Source of the DNA: Gammaproteobacteria bacterium
Lineage (GTDB): Bacteria; Pseudomonadota; Gammaproteobacteria; Pseudomonadales; Azotimanducaceae
DNA length: 44,108 nucleotides
Direction of reading: 5' to 3'
NCBI GenBank assembly: GCA_003248125.1
Contig: QJXZ01000219.1
Span: 1-44,108 of the forward strand
The notes beneath the pieces were generated by a model. The model was not told the DNA's origin. It searched no databases and worked only from the letters and a program-made list of their open reading frames with translations. The position numbers and the translations under genes are program-made. Shown here one piece after another: positions 24,717 through 35,062 of the stretch; within the stretch, counting starts at the first letter, position 1, and each line of letters starts with the position of its first letter.

Positions 24717-25850
24717 ATGCAGCGCGCACTACTCGCCCTCGAAGACGGCAGCGTCTTCAAGGGCACCTCGATCGGGGTGTCCGGCACGACAGTCGGCGAA
24801 GTGGTGTTCAATACGGCGATGACGGGGTATCAGGAGATCCTCACCGACCCGTCGTACGCGAGCCAGATCGTCACCCTCACCTACCCGCACATCGGCAACA
24901 CCGGCGCCAATGTCGAGGACGTCGAATCCGATCGAGTATGGGCCGCGGGCCTCGTCATTCGCGATCTGCCGCTGCTCGCCAGTTCTTGGCGGCGTACGAT
25001 CACGCTGAGCGAGTTCTTGCGCGCGGAGAACGTGGTCGCCATTGCCGATATCGACACGCGCCGTTTGACCCGGCTGATCCGCGAGAAGGGTGCACTGGCC
25101 GGCTGTATTCGGGCGACGGACACGGCCGATGCGGACTCGGCGATTGCGGCGGCACGCGCATTTCCCGGCTTGAAGGGCATGGATCTGGCGCGCGAGGTCA
25201 CGGCGAATGACGTGCGCGAATGGCGTGAGGGCAGCTGGCAGCTCGGCCGCGGATATACGCGCCCCGACACGTCGCGCTTCAACGTCGTCGCCTACGACTT
25301 CGGCGTGAAGCGCAACATCTTGCGGTTGCTCGCCGATCGTGGCTGCGCGGTCACGGTAGTGCCTGCACAAACGCCGGCCTCGGACGTGCTCGGCCGCCGA
25401 CCCGATGGCGTGTTCTTGAGTAACGGCCCGGGCGACCCGGAGCCATGCGGCTATGCCATCGATGCCATCAAGACCATCGTCGAACAAGGCGTGCCCACCT
25501 TCGGCATCTGCCTCGGTCATCAGCTGCTCGCGCTCGCGAGCGGCGCCAAGATCTTGAAGATGGGTCACGGGCACCACGGCGCAAATCACCCGGTCAAGGA
25601 CCACAAGACCGGTCGCGTAATCATCACGAGCCAGAACCATGGCTTTGTGGTCGACCCGGCGACGCTGCCGAACTGCCTGACCGTGACGCACACGTCGTTG
25701 TTCGACGGCACCCTGCAAGGTGTCGAGCGCACCGATCGGCCGGCGTTCGGTTTCCAGGGGCATCCCGAAGCGAGTCCTGGGCCGCAGGACTGCGAGTATC
25801 TGTTCGATCACTTCGTCGACTTGATGTCGGGGGCAAACGCGCATGCCTAA
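24717..25850 (+). CDS. carA: Carbamoyl-phosphate synthase small subunit
   Basis: The product is 377 aa from the ATG at 24717 (GGGAAGG upstream), giving the family start [14 protein letters not shown]; an upstream in-frame start at 24678 would fall inside the attenuator stem. The C-terminal class I glutaminase has its nucleophile Cys265 in [10 protein letters not shown] and the His-Glu pair in [11 protein letters not shown]. The subunit makes ammonia from glutamine for CarB in pyrimidine and arginine synthesis. Its end overlaps carB by eight bases. Confidence 0.97.
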   Translation: MQRALLALEDGSVFKGTSIGVSGTTVGEVVFNTAMTGYQEILTDPSYASQIVTLTYPHIGNTGANVEDVESDRVWAAGLVIRDLPLLASSWRRTITLSEFLRAENVVAIADIDTRRLTRLIREKGALAGCIRATDTADADSAIAAARAFPGLKGMDLAREVTANDVREWREGSWQLGRGYTRPDTSRFNVVAYDFGVKRNILRLLADRGCAVTVVPAQTPASDVLGRRPDGVFLSNGPGDPEPCGYAIDAIKTIVEQGVPTFGICLGHQLLALASGAKILKMGHGHHGANHPVKDHKTGRVIITSQNHGFVVDPATLPNCLTVTHTSLFDGTLQGVERTDRPAFGFQGHPEASPGPQDCEYLFDHFVDLMSGANAHA

Positions 25851-28800
25851 GCGGACCGACATCGAGTCGGTACTCATCATCGGCGCCGGACCGATCATCA
25901 TCGGGCAGGCGTGCGAGTTCGATTATTCCGGCGCGCAAGCGTGCAAGGCGCTGCGCGACGAGGGCTACCGCGTCATCCTCGTCAATTCGAATCCAGCGAC
26001 CATCATGACCGACCCGGCGATGGCCGATGCCACCTACATCGAGCCCGTCGAATGGCGCACCGTCGCGGAAATCATCGACCAAGAACGACCCGATGCGTTG
26101 CTGCCGACGATGGGCGGCCAAACGGCGCTCAACTGTGCGCTCGATCTGGTGCGCGAGGGCGTGCTCGAGAAGTACGGTGTGGAGCTGATCGGCGCAAGCC
26201 AGGACGCGATCGACAAGGCCGAGGACCGCGAACGGTTTCGCGATGCGATGAAGGCGATCGGTCTCGAAAGCCCGCGCGCAGCGCTCGCGCACAGCCTCGA
26301 AGAGGCGCTGCAGGTGCAAGCGCAGCTCGGCTTCCCCTGTGTCATTCGTCCGTCTTTCACATTGGGCGGCAGCGGCGGCGGTGTGGCCTACAACCGTGAG
26401 GAATTCATCGAGATCTGCACGCGCGGGCTCGATTTGTCGCCAACCAACGAACTCTTGATCGACGAGTCTTTACTCGGCTGGAAGGAGTTCGAGATGGAGG
26501 TCGTTCGCGACAAGAACGACAACTGCATCATCGTTTGCTCGATCGAAAATTTCGATCCGATGGGCATCCACACGGGTGACTCCATCACCGTTGCGCCGGC
26601 GCAGACGCTCACGGACAAGGAGTATCAGCTGCTGCGCAATGCGTCGATTGCGGTGTTGCGCGAGATCGGCGTGGAAACGGGTGGGTCGAACGTGCAGTTC
26701 GCCATCAATCCGGCCGACGGCCGGATGGTGGTGATCGAGATGAACCCGCGTGTATCGCGTTCATCGGCGCTTGCATCGAAAGCAACAGGGTTCCCGATCG
26801 CGAAAGTTGCCGCAAAGCTCGCAGTCGGCTACACGCTCGACGAGTTGATGAACGACATCACGGGTGTCACACCCGCCTCGTTCGAGCCGAGTATCGACTA
26901 CGTGGTCACCAAAGTGCCGCGCTTCACCTTCGAAAAATTTCCGAACGTCGACACGCGGCTCACCACGCAGATGAAGTCGGTCGGCGAAGTGATGGCGATT
27001 GGGCGGACGTTTCAGGAGTCGCTGCAAAAGGCACTGCGTGGACTCGAGACCGGTAAAAGCGGCCTCGATCCTGTCATGGCGATCGAATCTAAGGACGATC
27101 GCAATCTGCTCGTTCGCGAGCTGAAGAGTCCGAGTGCGGAACGTATCTGGTATGTCGCGGATGCGTTTCGTGCCGGATTTTCTTTGGCCGATGTGGCCGA
27201 GCTGACCGGCATCGATCCATGGTTTCTCGTCCAGATCGAAGACATCGTACGCGAGGAAACCACGCTCACGGGTAGCTCGCTGGATGCGATCGATGCCGAA
27301 GGCCTGCTGCGTCTGAAGCGAAAAGGGTTTTCGGATGCGCGACTTGCGACATTGCTTGCAACCGACGAGTCGACCGTGCGCGAGCGGCGCAAGTCGTTCG
27401 GCGTGACGCCTGTTTTCAAGCGCGTGGATACCTGCGCAGCGGAGTTTCCGGCGGCGACTGCGTACATGTATTCCACGTACGAGGAAGAGTGCGAAGCCTC
27501 ACCTTCGGACCGGAACAAGATCATGGTGCTCGGCGGCGGCCCGAACCGAATCGGCCAAGGCATCGAGTTCGACTATTGCTGTGTGCACGCGGCGCTGTCG
27601 ATGCGCGAAGATGGCTACGAGACCATCATGGTCAACTGCAATCCGGAAACGGTCTCGACCGATTACGACACGTCGGACCGGCTGTATTTCGAGCCAGTCA
27701 CGCTCGAGGACGTGCTCGCCATCGTCGATGTCGAGAAGCCGCGCGGCGTGATCGTGCAGTTCGGTGGCCAAACGCCGTTGAAACTGGTGGAGGATCTCGA
27801 AGCGGCCGGCGTGCCCATCATCGGCACCAATGCGGAGGCCATCGACCGAGCCGAGGACCGCGAACGGTTCCAGGCGTTGATCCAGAAGCTCGGTCTCAAG
27901 CAACCGAAAAACCGCACCATCACTCATGCGTCGCAAGCGGCAGCTGCGGCAGAGGAAATCGGTTTTCCAATGGTCGTGCGCCCGTCGTACGTGTTGGGCG
28001 GGCGCGCAATGGAGATCGTGCACACCATTGGCGAACTCCAGCGTTATTTGAAAAGCGCCTTCGAGGTGTCGCACTCCTCGCCGGTCCTGCTCGATCACTT
28101 CCTCGATCAGGCGGTGGAGGTCGACGTCGACGCAGTGTGCGACGGCAAGCAAGTCGTGATCGGCGCGATCATGCAGCACATCGAGCAAGCAGGCGTGCAC
28201 TCGGGCGACTCGGCGTGCTCGCTACCGCCCTTCAAGCTCGATGCGGGCATCCAGGACGAGATCCGTGCGCAAGTGCGCAGCATGGCAGTGGAACTCGGTG
28301 TGGTGGGGCTCATGAACGTGCAGATGGCGGTGCAGGAACGCGACGTATTCGTGCTCGAGGTGAATCCGCGGGCGTCGCGCACGGTGCCGTTCGTATCGAA
28401 GTGCATCGGTGTGTCGCTCGCCAAAGTGGCGGCTCGTGCGATGGCCGGTACCAGCCTCGAGGCGCAAGGGTTCACCAAGGAGATCATTCCGCCTTACGTC
28501 AGCGTCAAGGAATCGGTGTTCCCGTTCGTAAAATTTCCGGGGGTTGATCCGATTCTCGGGCCGGAAATGAAGTCCACGGGTGAAGTCATGGGCGTCGGCG
28601 ATAGTTTCGCCGAGGCATTCTCGAAGGCGTCGATGGGGGCGGGTGAACGCTTGCCGAAGGGTGGGCGTGCGTTCCTGTCACTCAAGAAGTCCGACAAGCA
28701 GCTCGCGTTGCACATGGCTCGCAATCTGGTGGAACTCGGCTTCGATCTGGTTGCGACACGCGGCACTGCGCGCGTGCTTTCCGAGGCGGGCCTCCAGGTC

Positions 28801-29061
28801 GCGGTGGTAAACAAGGTTACTGAGGGGCGGCCCGACATTGCCGACCTGTTGAAGAACGAAAAGGTCGACTTGATCGTCAACACGACCGAAGGTCGTCAGG
28901 CGATAGCGGATTCGGCGGTGATTCGACGTTTGGCGCTGCTCAACAAGGTGTGTTACACGACCACGCTCGCCGGCGGAGAAGCATTCTGTACGGCGATTCG
29001 CTTCGGTCGGAGTAGCACCGTGCGCCGCCTGCAGGATCTTCATGCGAGGATTGCGTCGTGA
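25843..29061 (+). CDS. carB: Carbamoyl-phosphate synthase large subunit
   Basis: The product is 1072 aa, the usual length. Two ATP-grasp halves are visible. The first begins [20 protein letters not shown], with the glycine loop [12 protein letters not shown]. The second begins [20 protein letters not shown], with LGGRAMEIV. The oligomerisation region lies between (about residues 400-550) and a C-terminal allosteric domain (about 930-1072) binds effectors such as UMP and ornithine in relatives. It makes carbamoyl phosphate from bicarbonate, ATP and ammonia. It overlaps carA, and its stop overlaps the greA GTG. Confidence 0.97.
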   Translation: MPKRTDIESVLIIGAGPIIIGQACEFDYSGAQACKALRDEGYRVILVNSNPATIMTDPAMADATYIEPVEWRTVAEIIDQERPDALLPTMGGQTALNCALDLVREGVLEKYGVELIGASQDAIDKAEDRERFRDAMKAIGLESPRAALAHSLEEALQVQAQLGFPCVIRPSFTLGGSGGGVAYNREEFIEICTRGLDLSPTNELLIDESLLGWKEFEMEVVRDKNDNCIIVCSIENFDPMGIHTGDSITVAPAQTLTDKEYQLLRNASIAVLREIGVETGGSNVQFAINPADGRMVVIEMNPRVSRSSALASKATGFPIAKVAAKLAVGYTLDELMNDITGVTPASFEPSIDYVVTKVPRFTFEKFPNVDTRLTTQMKSVGEVMAIGRTFQESLQKALRGLETGKSGLDPVMAIESKDDRNLLVRELKSPSAERIWYVADAFRAGFSLADVAELTGIDPWFLVQIEDIVREETTLTGSSLDAIDAEGLLRLKRKGFSDARLATLLATDESTVRERRKSFGVTPVFKRVDTCAAEFPAATAYMYSTYEEECEASPSDRNKIMVLGGGPNRIGQGIEFDYCCVHAALSMREDGYETIMVNCNPETVSTDYDTSDRLYFEPVTLEDVLAIVDVEKPRGVIVQFGGQTPLKLVEDLEAAGVPIIGTNAEAIDRAEDRERFQALIQKLGLKQPKNRTITHASQAAAAAEEIGFPMVVRPSYVLGGRAMEIVHTIGELQRYLKSAFEVSHSSPVLLDHFLDQAVEVDVDAVCDGKQVVIGAIMQHIEQAGVHSGDSACSLPPFKLDAGIQDEIRAQVRSMAVELGVVGLMNVQMAVQERDVFVLEVNPRASRTVPFVSKCIGVSLAKVAARAMAGTSLEAQGFTKEIIPPYVSVKESVFPFVKFPGVDPILGPEMKSTGEVMGVGDSFAEAFSKASMGAGERLPKGGRAFLSLKKSDKQLALHMARNLVELGFDLVATRGTARVLSEAGLQVAVVNKVTEGRPDIADLLKNEKVDLIVNTTEGRQAIADSAVIRRLALLNKVCYTTTLAGGEAFCTAIRFGRSSTVRRLQDLHARIAS

Positions 29062-29531
29062 AAGTGCCGATGACGCTGGAAGGAGCCGAAAAGCTGCGCG
29101 AAGAGCTGCAGCATCTGAAGTCGGTGGTGCGGCCGAGCATCGTCGAGGCGATTGCCAAGGCTCGTGAGCACGGCGATCTGCGTGAAAACGCCGAGTACCA
29201 TGCCGCCAAGGAACAGCAGGGATTCACCGAAGGACGCATCAAAGAGATCGAAGGAAAGCTCGCCGATGCGCAGGTGATCGACATAGCGAAGATCAAACAC
29301 ACCGGCAAGGTCGTGTTCGGCGCGACGGTTACGATGATCGACGTCGAGTCCGACGAAAAGAAACGCTACAAGATCGTCGGTGAGGACGAAGCCGACCTCA
29401 AGTTCAACAAGATCTCGGTGATGTCACCGATCGCGCGCGCATTGGTGGGTAAATCCGAGGGCGATGTCGTCTCCGTGCAAACGCCCGGCGGCGTGGTCGA
29501 GTACGAAATCGAAGCCGTCGAGCACGTGTAG
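29058..29531 (+). CDS. greA: Transcription elongation factor GreA
   Basis: The product is 157 aa from a GTG overlapping the carB stop, which gives the family-like [20 protein letters not shown]. The N-terminal coiled coil carries the acidic tip in [19 protein letters not shown]-type sequence (here [20 protein letters not shown]). The C-terminal domain ends [15 protein letters not shown]. GreA rescues backtracked RNA polymerase by stimulating transcript cleavage. carB-greA adjacency is common in Gammaproteobacteria. The gene ends four bases from the convergent yhbY. Confidence 0.96.
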   Translation: MKVPMTLEGAEKLREELQHLKSVVRPSIVEAIAKAREHGDLRENAEYHAAKEQQGFTEGRIKEIEGKLADAQVIDIAKIKHTGKVVFGATVTMIDVESDEKKRYKIVGEDEADLKFNKISVMSPIARALVGKSEGDVVSVQTPGGVVEYEIEAVEHV

Positions 29532-29535
29532 CACT

Positions 29536-29850
29536 TCAATTCTGATGCCCAAACCGGGCAAGGTTGGACAGGCGCGGGTCGGCATCTGGGTTCGGCCTGT
29601 ACAAGACCCAAACCTTGCCCACCACCTGCACCACGTCGGCGCCACACGTCGTCGCCAGCTCATCGCCGACCTCGCGGCGGACGCCACGATCGCCGATGTT
29701 GACCTTCACTTTGATGAGTTCGTGGTCGGCAAGCGCGCGGCTGGTCTCGACGATCACCCCCGGACTCGCACCGTTGTCGCCGATCAGGACGACGGCATCG
29801 AGGTGATGAGCGATCTGGCGCAAGCGTCGTTTGTCTTTCGCAGTTAGCAT
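29536..29850 (-). CDS. yhbY: CRS1/YhbY-family RNA-binding protein
   Basis: The product is 104 aa. It has the CRM-domain fold pattern: MLTAKDKRRLRQIAHHLDAV, then VLIGDNGASPGVIVE, HELIKVKV and VQVVGKVWVLYRP, close to E. coli YhbY. The protein associates with ribosome precursors in the cytoplasm. It is divergent from rlmE, the usual arrangement. A perfect TATAAT lies only six bases before the ATG, so the mRNA may be leaderless. Confidence 0.92.
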   Translation of the reverse strand: MLTAKDKRRLRQIAHHLDAVVLIGDNGASPGVIVETSRALADHELIKVKVNIGDRGVRREVGDELATTCGADVVQVVGKVWVLYRPNPDADPRLSNLARFGHQN

Positions 29851-29856
29851 CGCGGC

Positions 29857-29862
29857 ATTATA
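29857..29862 (-). promoter_or_regulatory. TATAAT -10 box of yhbY
   Basis: The reverse strand reads TATAAT six bases before the yhbY ATG. The expected start of transcription, about seven bases downstream, falls at or next to the A of the start codon. The region 17 bases upstream of the box (CCGAGG) does not look like a -35 box. Confidence 0.4.
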
Positions 29863-29878
29863 GAAAGGTTCGAGGCTC

Positions 29879-30011
29879 GCCTCGGAGCCGAAATTGGGGA
29901 CAGTTACCTATTTCCCATTTGGGTGGCTATCACCGCAAACCAGCAGAAGGAAATAGGTAACTGTCCCCAATTTCGGCTAACTGTCCCCAATTTCGGCTCC
30001 GAGGCAAAGTT
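29879..30011. repeat. REP-like long inverted repeat between yhbY and rlmE
   Basis: The left arm (29879-29915) is complementary to the right arm (29949-30005). The arms run from GCCTCGGAGCCG through AATTGGGGACAG to TTACCTATTTCC. In the right arm CTGTCCCCAATTTCGGCT is duplicated (29961-29978 and 29981-29998), so one copy loops out. About 33 bases separate the arms. GGGGACAG-type palindromes of this kind recur in many proteobacterial genomes and are linked to RAYT (TnpA-REP) transposases. No transposase gene is in this window. Confidence 0.75.
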
Positions 30012-30665
30012 GTGACAAAACGTTCGAAATCGTCGGGTCGCTGGCTCGAGCGGCAGCGCCGCGATCGCTACGTGGCGCAGGCCGCGCAGCAAGGGCTCGG
30101 CTCCCGTGCGCACTTCAAGCTGAAGCAGCTCGACGAACGCTTCAAGCTGATTGCCAAGGACGCGGTCGTCGTCGAGCTTGGCGCAGCGCCCGGTGGTTGG
30201 ACGCGTTACTTGGCGACGCATGCGGCGCGCGTGATCGCTATCGACATACTGCCCATGCCGAACATCGCGCCGAACGTCACCGTACTGGCGCTGGATGTGT
30301 ATTCACGCGACTTTGACGCGCAATTGGCATCATGGCTGGGTGTCCGCAAGGCCTCACTTGTGTTGTCCGACATGGCCCCCAATATCAGTGGCATACGCGC
30401 GGCCGACCAGGCCGCCACCATGGATCTGGTCGATCTCGCGACAGCGGTGGCACATCGTCATCTGAACCGCGGCGGCCATCTGGTGGTCAAGATGTTTCAG
30501 GGCGAAGGTGTCGATGCGTGGCTCGCGGCGCGGCGTAAGGAATTCGACCGCGTGGTGCTCGCCAAGCCCGATGCCTCTCGCGCGCAGTCCCGGGAAGTGT
30601 ATGGGGTTGCAATGGGTTTCTCTGGGAAAGCGGATCCGTGCCTCGCCGCGGAGTCCGAGGTGTAG
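30012..30665 (+). CDS. rlmE: 23S rRNA (uridine-2'-O-)-methyltransferase RlmE
   Basis: The product is 217 aa from a GTG at 30012; GAGG at 30001-30004, inside the repeat element, lies seven bases upstream. The SAM site is VELGAAPGGWTRYL, and the catalytic K-D-K-E set appears in AHFKLKQLD, LSDMAPNISG, VVKMFQGEG and SREVYGVA. RlmE (FtsJ/RrmJ) methylates U2552 of 23S rRNA on the 50S subunit. It lies 45 bp before ftsH, the conserved heat-shock pair of Gammaproteobacteria. Confidence 0.95.
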   Translation: MTKRSKSSGRWLERQRRDRYVAQAAQQGLGSRAHFKLKQLDERFKLIAKDAVVVELGAAPGGWTRYLATHAARVIAIDILPMPNIAPNVTVLALDVYSRDFDAQLASWLGVRKASLVLSDMAPNISGIRAADQAATMDLVDLATAVAHRHLNRGGHLVVKMFQGEGVDAWLAARRKEFDRVVLAKPDASRAQSREVYGVAMGFSGKADPCLAAESEV

Positions 30666-30677
30666 TAAGCTCGAACG

Positions 30678-30696
30678 CCTCCGCACGTAGCGGAGG
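30678..30696 (+). promoter_or_regulatory. Hairpin in the ftsH leader
   Basis: CCTCCGC (30678-30684) pairs with GCGGAGG (30690-30696) around ACGTA. No T-run follows. It ends two bases before the likely ftsH ribosome-binding site GAGG (30699-30702), and its right arm also contains a GGAGG. It could tune ftsH translation or be an mRNA processing site. Confidence 0.4.
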
Positions 30697-30710
30697 CCGA
30701 GGATAAGTCA

Positions 30711-32642
30711 TTGAACGATCTAGGAAAAAACCTCCTGCTCTGGCTGATCATCGCGGCCGTGTTGCTGACCGTGTTCAACAACTTCAGCGTCAAGCCCGAG
30801 CCACAGGAGATCACCTACTCGAACTTCGTCACCGAAGTGCAGGGCGATCAGGTCGCCGAGGTGGCAATCGACGGCTTGGTCATCGTCGGCAAGCGCCGCT
30901 CGGGTGAGGGCTTCAAGGTCGTCCGCCCGCCGATCGACGATCCGAAGCTGATGGACGACCTCATCAACCACGGCGTCAACGTCATCGGCAAGCCGCCGGA
31001 GCAGCAGAGCATTTGGGCGCAGCTGCTGATCGCGAGCTTCCCGATTCTCATCATCATCGCCGTCTTCATGCTGTTCATGCGGCAGATGCAGGGTGGCGCC
31101 GGCGGCCGTGGCGGACCAATGGCGTTCGGCAAGAGCAAAGCACGCCTGCTGTCGGAAGATCAGATCAAGACCACTTTCGCCGATGTCGCCGGTGTCGACG
31201 AAGCGAAGGAAGACGTTCAGGAGTTGGTCGACTTCCTGCGCGATCCGGGCAAGTTCCAACGCTTGGGCGGCCGCATTCCGCGCGGCATTCTCATGGTGGG
31301 CCCACCGGGCACCGGCAAGACGCTGCTTGCGAAGGCGATCGCCGGCGAAGCAAAAGTGCCGTTCTTCACTATTTCCGGCTCCGACTTCGTCGAGATGTTC
31401 GTCGGCGTGGGTGCCTCGCGCGTGCGCGACATGTTCGATCAGGCGAAGAAGCAATCACCGTGCATCATCTTCATCGACGAGATCGATGCCGTCGGTCGTC
31501 ATCGAGGCGCGGGCCTCGGCGGTGGTCACGACGAGCGTGAGCAAACGCTCAATCAATTGCTGGTCGAGATGGATGGCTTCGAGCCGAACGACGGCATCAT
31601 CGTCATTGCTGCGACCAACCGCCCCGATGTCCTCGACCCGGCGCTTCTTCGGCCCGGGCGATTCGATCGTCAGGTGGTGGTGGCGCTGCCCGACATCCGC
31701 GGCCGCGAACAGATCCTCAAAGTGCACATGCGCAAGGTGCCGCTCGCCGATGACGTCAATGCCAGCATCATCGCGCGCGGAACGCCGGGCTTCTCCGGTG
31801 CCGACCTCGCCAACCTCGTGAACGAGGCCGCGCTGTTCGCAGCGCGTGCAGGCAAGCGTCTGGTGGAGATGCTCGAGTTCGACAAGGCAAAGGACAAAAT
31901 CATGATGGGTGCCGAGCGGCGCTCGATGGTGATGTCGGAGAAGGAGAAACGAAATACCGCCTACCATGAGGCCGGCCACGCCATTGTCGGACGCTTGGTG
32001 CCCGAGCACGATCCGATCTACAAGGTCACCATCATGCCGCGCGGTCGTGCGCTCGGCGTCACCATGTTCTTGCCGGAAGAAGACCGCTATAGCTACAGCC
32101 GCCAGGCCATTCTGTCGAAGATCAGCTCGTTCTTCGGCGGTCGTATCGCCGAAGAGATGGTGCTCGGACCCGACGGCATCACGACCGGTGCATCGAACGA
32201 CATCGAGCACGCCACGCAGCTCGCGCGCAACATGGTCACGCGTTGGGGTTTGTCAGAGAAACTCGGTCCGCTCAAGTACGATGAAGACGAAGGCGAAGTG
32301 TTTCTCGGCATGTCCGCTGCGACCCGACCGAAAGCCGTGTCCGGTACCACCGCGCGGCTGATCGACGAGGAGGTCCGTCGCATCATCGATCAGTGCTATG
32401 GCCGGGCGCAGCAGATTTTGACCGACAATGAAGACAAGCTGCACGTCATGGCGAATGCGCTCATCGAGTACGAGACGCTGAATGCCGATCAGATCGACGA
32501 CATCATGGCGGGTGCCAAACCCCGTGCACCGGGAGACGATGCAGGCCCCACCGCCAGAGGCGCGGCGCGGAGCGAGAGCGGGCGTCGCCGCGAAGGCGAC
32601 GAGTCGTCCGGCAACATCGGCGGTCCGGCCGAGGAGCACTAG
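30711..32642 (+). CDS. ftsH: ATP-dependent membrane zinc protease FtsH
   Basis: The product is 643 aa from a TTG at 30711, supported by GAGGAT eight bases before it and by the family-like start [17 protein letters not shown]. Membrane helices lie at about residues 7-23 and 104-123 with a periplasmic loop between. Walker A is GPPGTGKT (197-204), Walker B is [12 protein letters not shown], and the protease site is HEAGH (about 420). FtsH degrades unstable and membrane proteins, including sigma-32 and LpxC in E. coli. The C-terminal 50 residues are hydrophilic and variable. folP follows after 20 bp. Confidence 0.97.
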   Translation: MNDLGKNLLLWLIIAAVLLTVFNNFSVKPEPQEITYSNFVTEVQGDQVAEVAIDGLVIVGKRRSGEGFKVVRPPIDDPKLMDDLINHGVNVIGKPPEQQSIWAQLLIASFPILIIIAVFMLFMRQMQGGAGGRGGPMAFGKSKARLLSEDQIKTTFADVAGVDEAKEDVQELVDFLRDPGKFQRLGGRIPRGILMVGPPGTGKTLLAKAIAGEAKVPFFTISGSDFVEMFVGVGASRVRDMFDQAKKQSPCIIFIDEIDAVGRHRGAGLGGGHDEREQTLNQLLVEMDGFEPNDGIIVIAATNRPDVLDPALLRPGRFDRQVVVALPDIRGREQILKVHMRKVPLADDVNASIIARGTPGFSGADLANLVNEAALFAARAGKRLVEMLEFDKAKDKIMMGAERRSMVMSEKEKRNTAYHEAGHAIVGRLVPEHDPIYKVTIMPRGRALGVTMFLPEEDRYSYSRQAILSKISSFFGGRIAEEMVLGPDGITTGASNDIEHATQLARNMVTRWGLSEKLGPLKYDEDEGEVFLGMSAATRPKAVSGTTARLIDEEVRRIIDQCYGRAQQILTDNEDKLHVMANALIEYETLNADQIDDIMAGAKPRAPGDDAGPTARGAARSESGRRREGDESSGNIGGPAEEH

Positions 32643-32662
32643 CGCCCGACGCGAGATCGCAC

Positions 32663-33592
32663 ATGCTGCTCAGGCTGCGCGAGCGCGACCTTGATCTCTC
32701 GACACCGCGCGTGATGGGCGTGCTAAACGTCACGCCCGACTCCTTCTCCGACGGTGGGCGATTCTTGCTCGATGGCCGCGTCGACCTTGCCAGGGTCGAG
32801 AGGGCGGCCGTTCGCATGGTGGAAGACGGTGCAGCCTTGCTCGACATTGGCGGCGAATCGACCCGACCAGGCGCCAAGGCGGTGTCCGAGACGGAGGAAA
32901 CGGATCGCGTCCTACCGATTGTCGAGCGTTTGCGCGGCATCGATGCAGTGTTGTCGGTGGATACTCGCAAGGCAGGGGTCGCCCGGGCGGCCATCGCAGC
33001 GGGTGCGGAACTCGTCAACGACGTAGGCGGTTTGCGGGACGCCGACCTGCTCGAGGTAGTCCGTGCGCTCGGCGCGGCGGCGTGCATCATGCACATGCAG
33101 GGCGAGCCGGAATCGATGCAGCAGGCACCCTATTACGACGACGTGGTCGTCGATGTGCGCCGGTTCCTGCGTGAACGGATCGACGCAGCGGTGGCCGCGG
33201 GCATTGATCGGGCGCGCCTGCTGGTGGACCCTGGCTTCGGGTTCGGCAAGTCGCTTGCGCACAACTTACAACTGTTGCGGGAGCTTTCGCAGTTCGCGGC
33301 GCTCGGCTGCCCCATACTGGTCGGTGTATCGCGCAAGCGCATGATCGGTACCCTCACCGGGCGCGACGTCGAGGATCGTACCGCCGGCAGCGTGGCGGCG
33401 GCCATGTTGGCGGTGCAGAACGGTGCTCGTATCGTGCGGGTGCACGACGTTGCCGCAACCGTCGATGCGCTGGCGGTGCTGGCCGCCGTGCAAACGGCGG
33501 GCACAGAGGGAACTGCGGGGACCGTACAAACGGCCGGCACCGTGGAGACCATGGGCACCGCCGGGGCGCGTGATGTAGGACGAGGGCAGTGA
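32663..33592 (+). CDS. folP: Dihydropteroate synthase
   Basis: The product is 309 aa. Family motifs are VMGVLNVTPDSFSDGGRF, DIGGESTRPGA, VSVDTRKAGVA, MHMQGEP and DPGFGFGKS. The enzyme joins p-aminobenzoate to dihydropterin pyrophosphate in folate synthesis and is the sulfonamide target. The core ends near residue 275. The remaining tail is low-complexity, with repeated TAGT-like units (TAGTEGTAGTVQTAGT) not expected in DHPS. The gene lies four bases before glmM, in the conserved ftsH-folP-glmM order. Confidence 0.95.
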   Translation: MLLRLRERDLDLSTPRVMGVLNVTPDSFSDGGRFLLDGRVDLARVERAAVRMVEDGAALLDIGGESTRPGAKAVSETEETDRVLPIVERLRGIDAVLSVDTRKAGVARAAIAAGAELVNDVGGLRDADLLEVVRALGAAACIMHMQGEPESMQQAPYYDDVVVDVRRFLRERIDAAVAAGIDRARLLVDPGFGFGKSLAHNLQLLRELSQFAALGCPILVGVSRKRMIGTLTGRDVEDRTAGSVAAAMLAVQNGARIVRVHDVAATVDALAVLAAVQTAGTEGTAGTVQTAGTVETMGTAGARDVGRGQ

Positions 33593-33595
33593 GCG

Positions 33596-34933
33596 ATGGC
33601 GCGTAAGTACTTCGGCACGGACGGCATTCGCGGTCGAGTGGGCGAAGCGCCCATGACACCCGAGTTCTGCTTGCGACTCGGCTGGGCCGCCGGCCGGGTG
33701 TTTGCGTCCAACGGTCGGCGCCGGATCGTGATCGGCAAGGACACGCGCGTTTCCGGTTACATGCTGGAGTCACTGCTCGAGGCGGGCCTGTCGGCGGCGG
33801 GGGTCGACGTGCGGCTATTGGGTCCGATGCCGACACCGGGTGTCGCTTATCTCACGCGTACGCTACGTGCCGATGCGGGCATCGTCATCAGCGCTTCCCA
33901 CAATCCGTTCTACGACAACGGCATCAAGATCTTCGATGCCAACGGTGACAAGTTACCCGACGAGAAAGAGGCCGCTATCGAGGCCGAGCTCGACACGCCG
34001 ATGGTGTGTGTCGCTTCCGAGGCGATTGGCAAAGCGAAGCGCGTCGAGGACGCCCGCGGCCGCTATATCGAATTCTGCAAGGCGACCGTCGATCGCGGTC
34101 TGCGCTTCGCTGGGCTCAATGTCGTGCTCGATTGTGCGAATGGCGCCACCTACGACGTGGCGCCCCGCGTATTCGCCGAGCTGGGTGCCGAGGTCACGGT
34201 GATCGGCGCTGATCCAGATGGGCTCAACATCAACGAGAATTGTGGCTCGACTCATCCCGAACGCTTGAGCCGCGAAGTGCGCGCGCGAGGTGCCGATGTC
34301 GGTGTCGCGTTCGATGGCGACGGCGATCGCGTGATCATGGTCGACGAGACCGGGGCGATCGTCGATGGCGATGAACTCCTGTTCCTGATCGCGGCGCATC
34401 GACACGCGGCCGGCGTGCTGGCGGGCGGCGTGGTCGGCACTGTCATGTCGAACTTGGGGCTGGAGCGCGCCCTCTGCGCACGCGGCATCCCGTTCGTGCG
34501 CACCAAGGTGGGCGATCGCTACGTGCTCGACGAGCTCAGGCGGCGCGGTTGGCAGCTCGGCGGCGAGTCGTCGGGCCACCTCGTTTGCCTCGATCTCAAC
34601 ACCACCGGCGACGGCATCGTCTCGGCGCTGCAGGTGTTGGCGGCACTGGCGATGAGCGGTCAGCGTTTGGGTGAGGCACGCCGGGCGGTGGCCAAGATGC
34701 CGCAGACACTGGTCAACGTGCAGGCGAGCACGCCTCAGGTCCTTGTCGGCCACGCGCTGGTGCAAGCCGCCATCGCGCGTACCGAGCATGCCCTGGAAAA
34801 GCGCGGCCGTGTTTTGTTGCGTCCGTCCGGGACCGAACCGTTGGTGCGCGTCATGGTCGAGGGTGAAAGCGCCGACGAGGTCGAACGGCTCGCCAACGAG
34901 CTGGCCGACGTCGTCCGCGCCGTTGGCGCCTAG
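33596..34933 (+). CDS. glmM: Phosphoglucosamine mutase
   Basis: The product is 445 aa, the usual size. It starts [17 protein letters not shown]. The active-site phosphoserine lies in [15 protein letters not shown] (about residue 102). The metal loop is [12 protein letters not shown], the sugar loop GEQSSGH-like sequence is GGESSGHLV, and the phosphate-binding loop is [11 protein letters not shown]. The enzyme converts glucosamine-6-phosphate to glucosamine-1-phosphate for UDP-GlcNAc and the cell wall. It is followed by a 129-bp gap with its own candidate promoter for tpiA. Confidence 0.97.
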   Translation: MARKYFGTDGIRGRVGEAPMTPEFCLRLGWAAGRVFASNGRRRIVIGKDTRVSGYMLESLLEAGLSAAGVDVRLLGPMPTPGVAYLTRTLRADAGIVISASHNPFYDNGIKIFDANGDKLPDEKEAAIEAELDTPMVCVASEAIGKAKRVEDARGRYIEFCKATVDRGLRFAGLNVVLDCANGATYDVAPRVFAELGAEVTVIGADPDGLNINENCGSTHPERLSREVRARGADVGVAFDGDGDRVIMVDETGAIVDGDELLFLIAAHRHAAGVLAGGVVGTVMSNLGLERALCARGIPFVRTKVGDRYVLDELRRRGWQLGGESSGHLVCLDLNTTGDGIVSALQVLAALAMSGQRLGEARRAVAKMPQTLVNVQASTPQVLVGHALVQAAIARTEHALEKRGRVLLRPSGTEPLVRVMVEGESADEVERLANELADVVRAVGA

Positions 34934-34967
34934 CGTTCGAGCCCGCTCGCACGACCCACGCAAGCCG

Positions 34968-34996
34968 TTGTTTCGGCAGGGTCCCTTGTTTAAGAT
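34968..34996 (+). promoter_or_regulatory. Candidate promoter for tpiA-secG
   Basis: TTGTTT (34968-34973) and TAAGAT (34991-34996) have exactly 17 bases between them. Both boxes match sigma-70 consensus only partly. They lie in the glmM-tpiA gap. Confidence 0.35.
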
Positions 34997-35062
34997 GGCC
35001 GGCCTTTTTTGACCCGCCTGCGCCGGCCGTGCGCGGCCGAGTCGCAAAAGAAGGAATGCCGC

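Noticed and set aside
24538-24729. N-terminal extension of the pyrophosphatase to 24729
   Set aside because: It crosses the carA promoter and attenuator and has no similarity to the family; the core starts at [10 protein letters not shown].
25624-26319. Minus-strand frames inside carA/carB, dnaK, nusA and glmM (some over 200 aa)
   Set aside because: All are antisense to strongly conserved genes and show shadow-like composition.
29904-30221. Minus-strand frame of 105 aa across the repeat and rlmE start
   Set aside because: It translates the inverted repeat and is antisense to RlmE, with no recognisable product.
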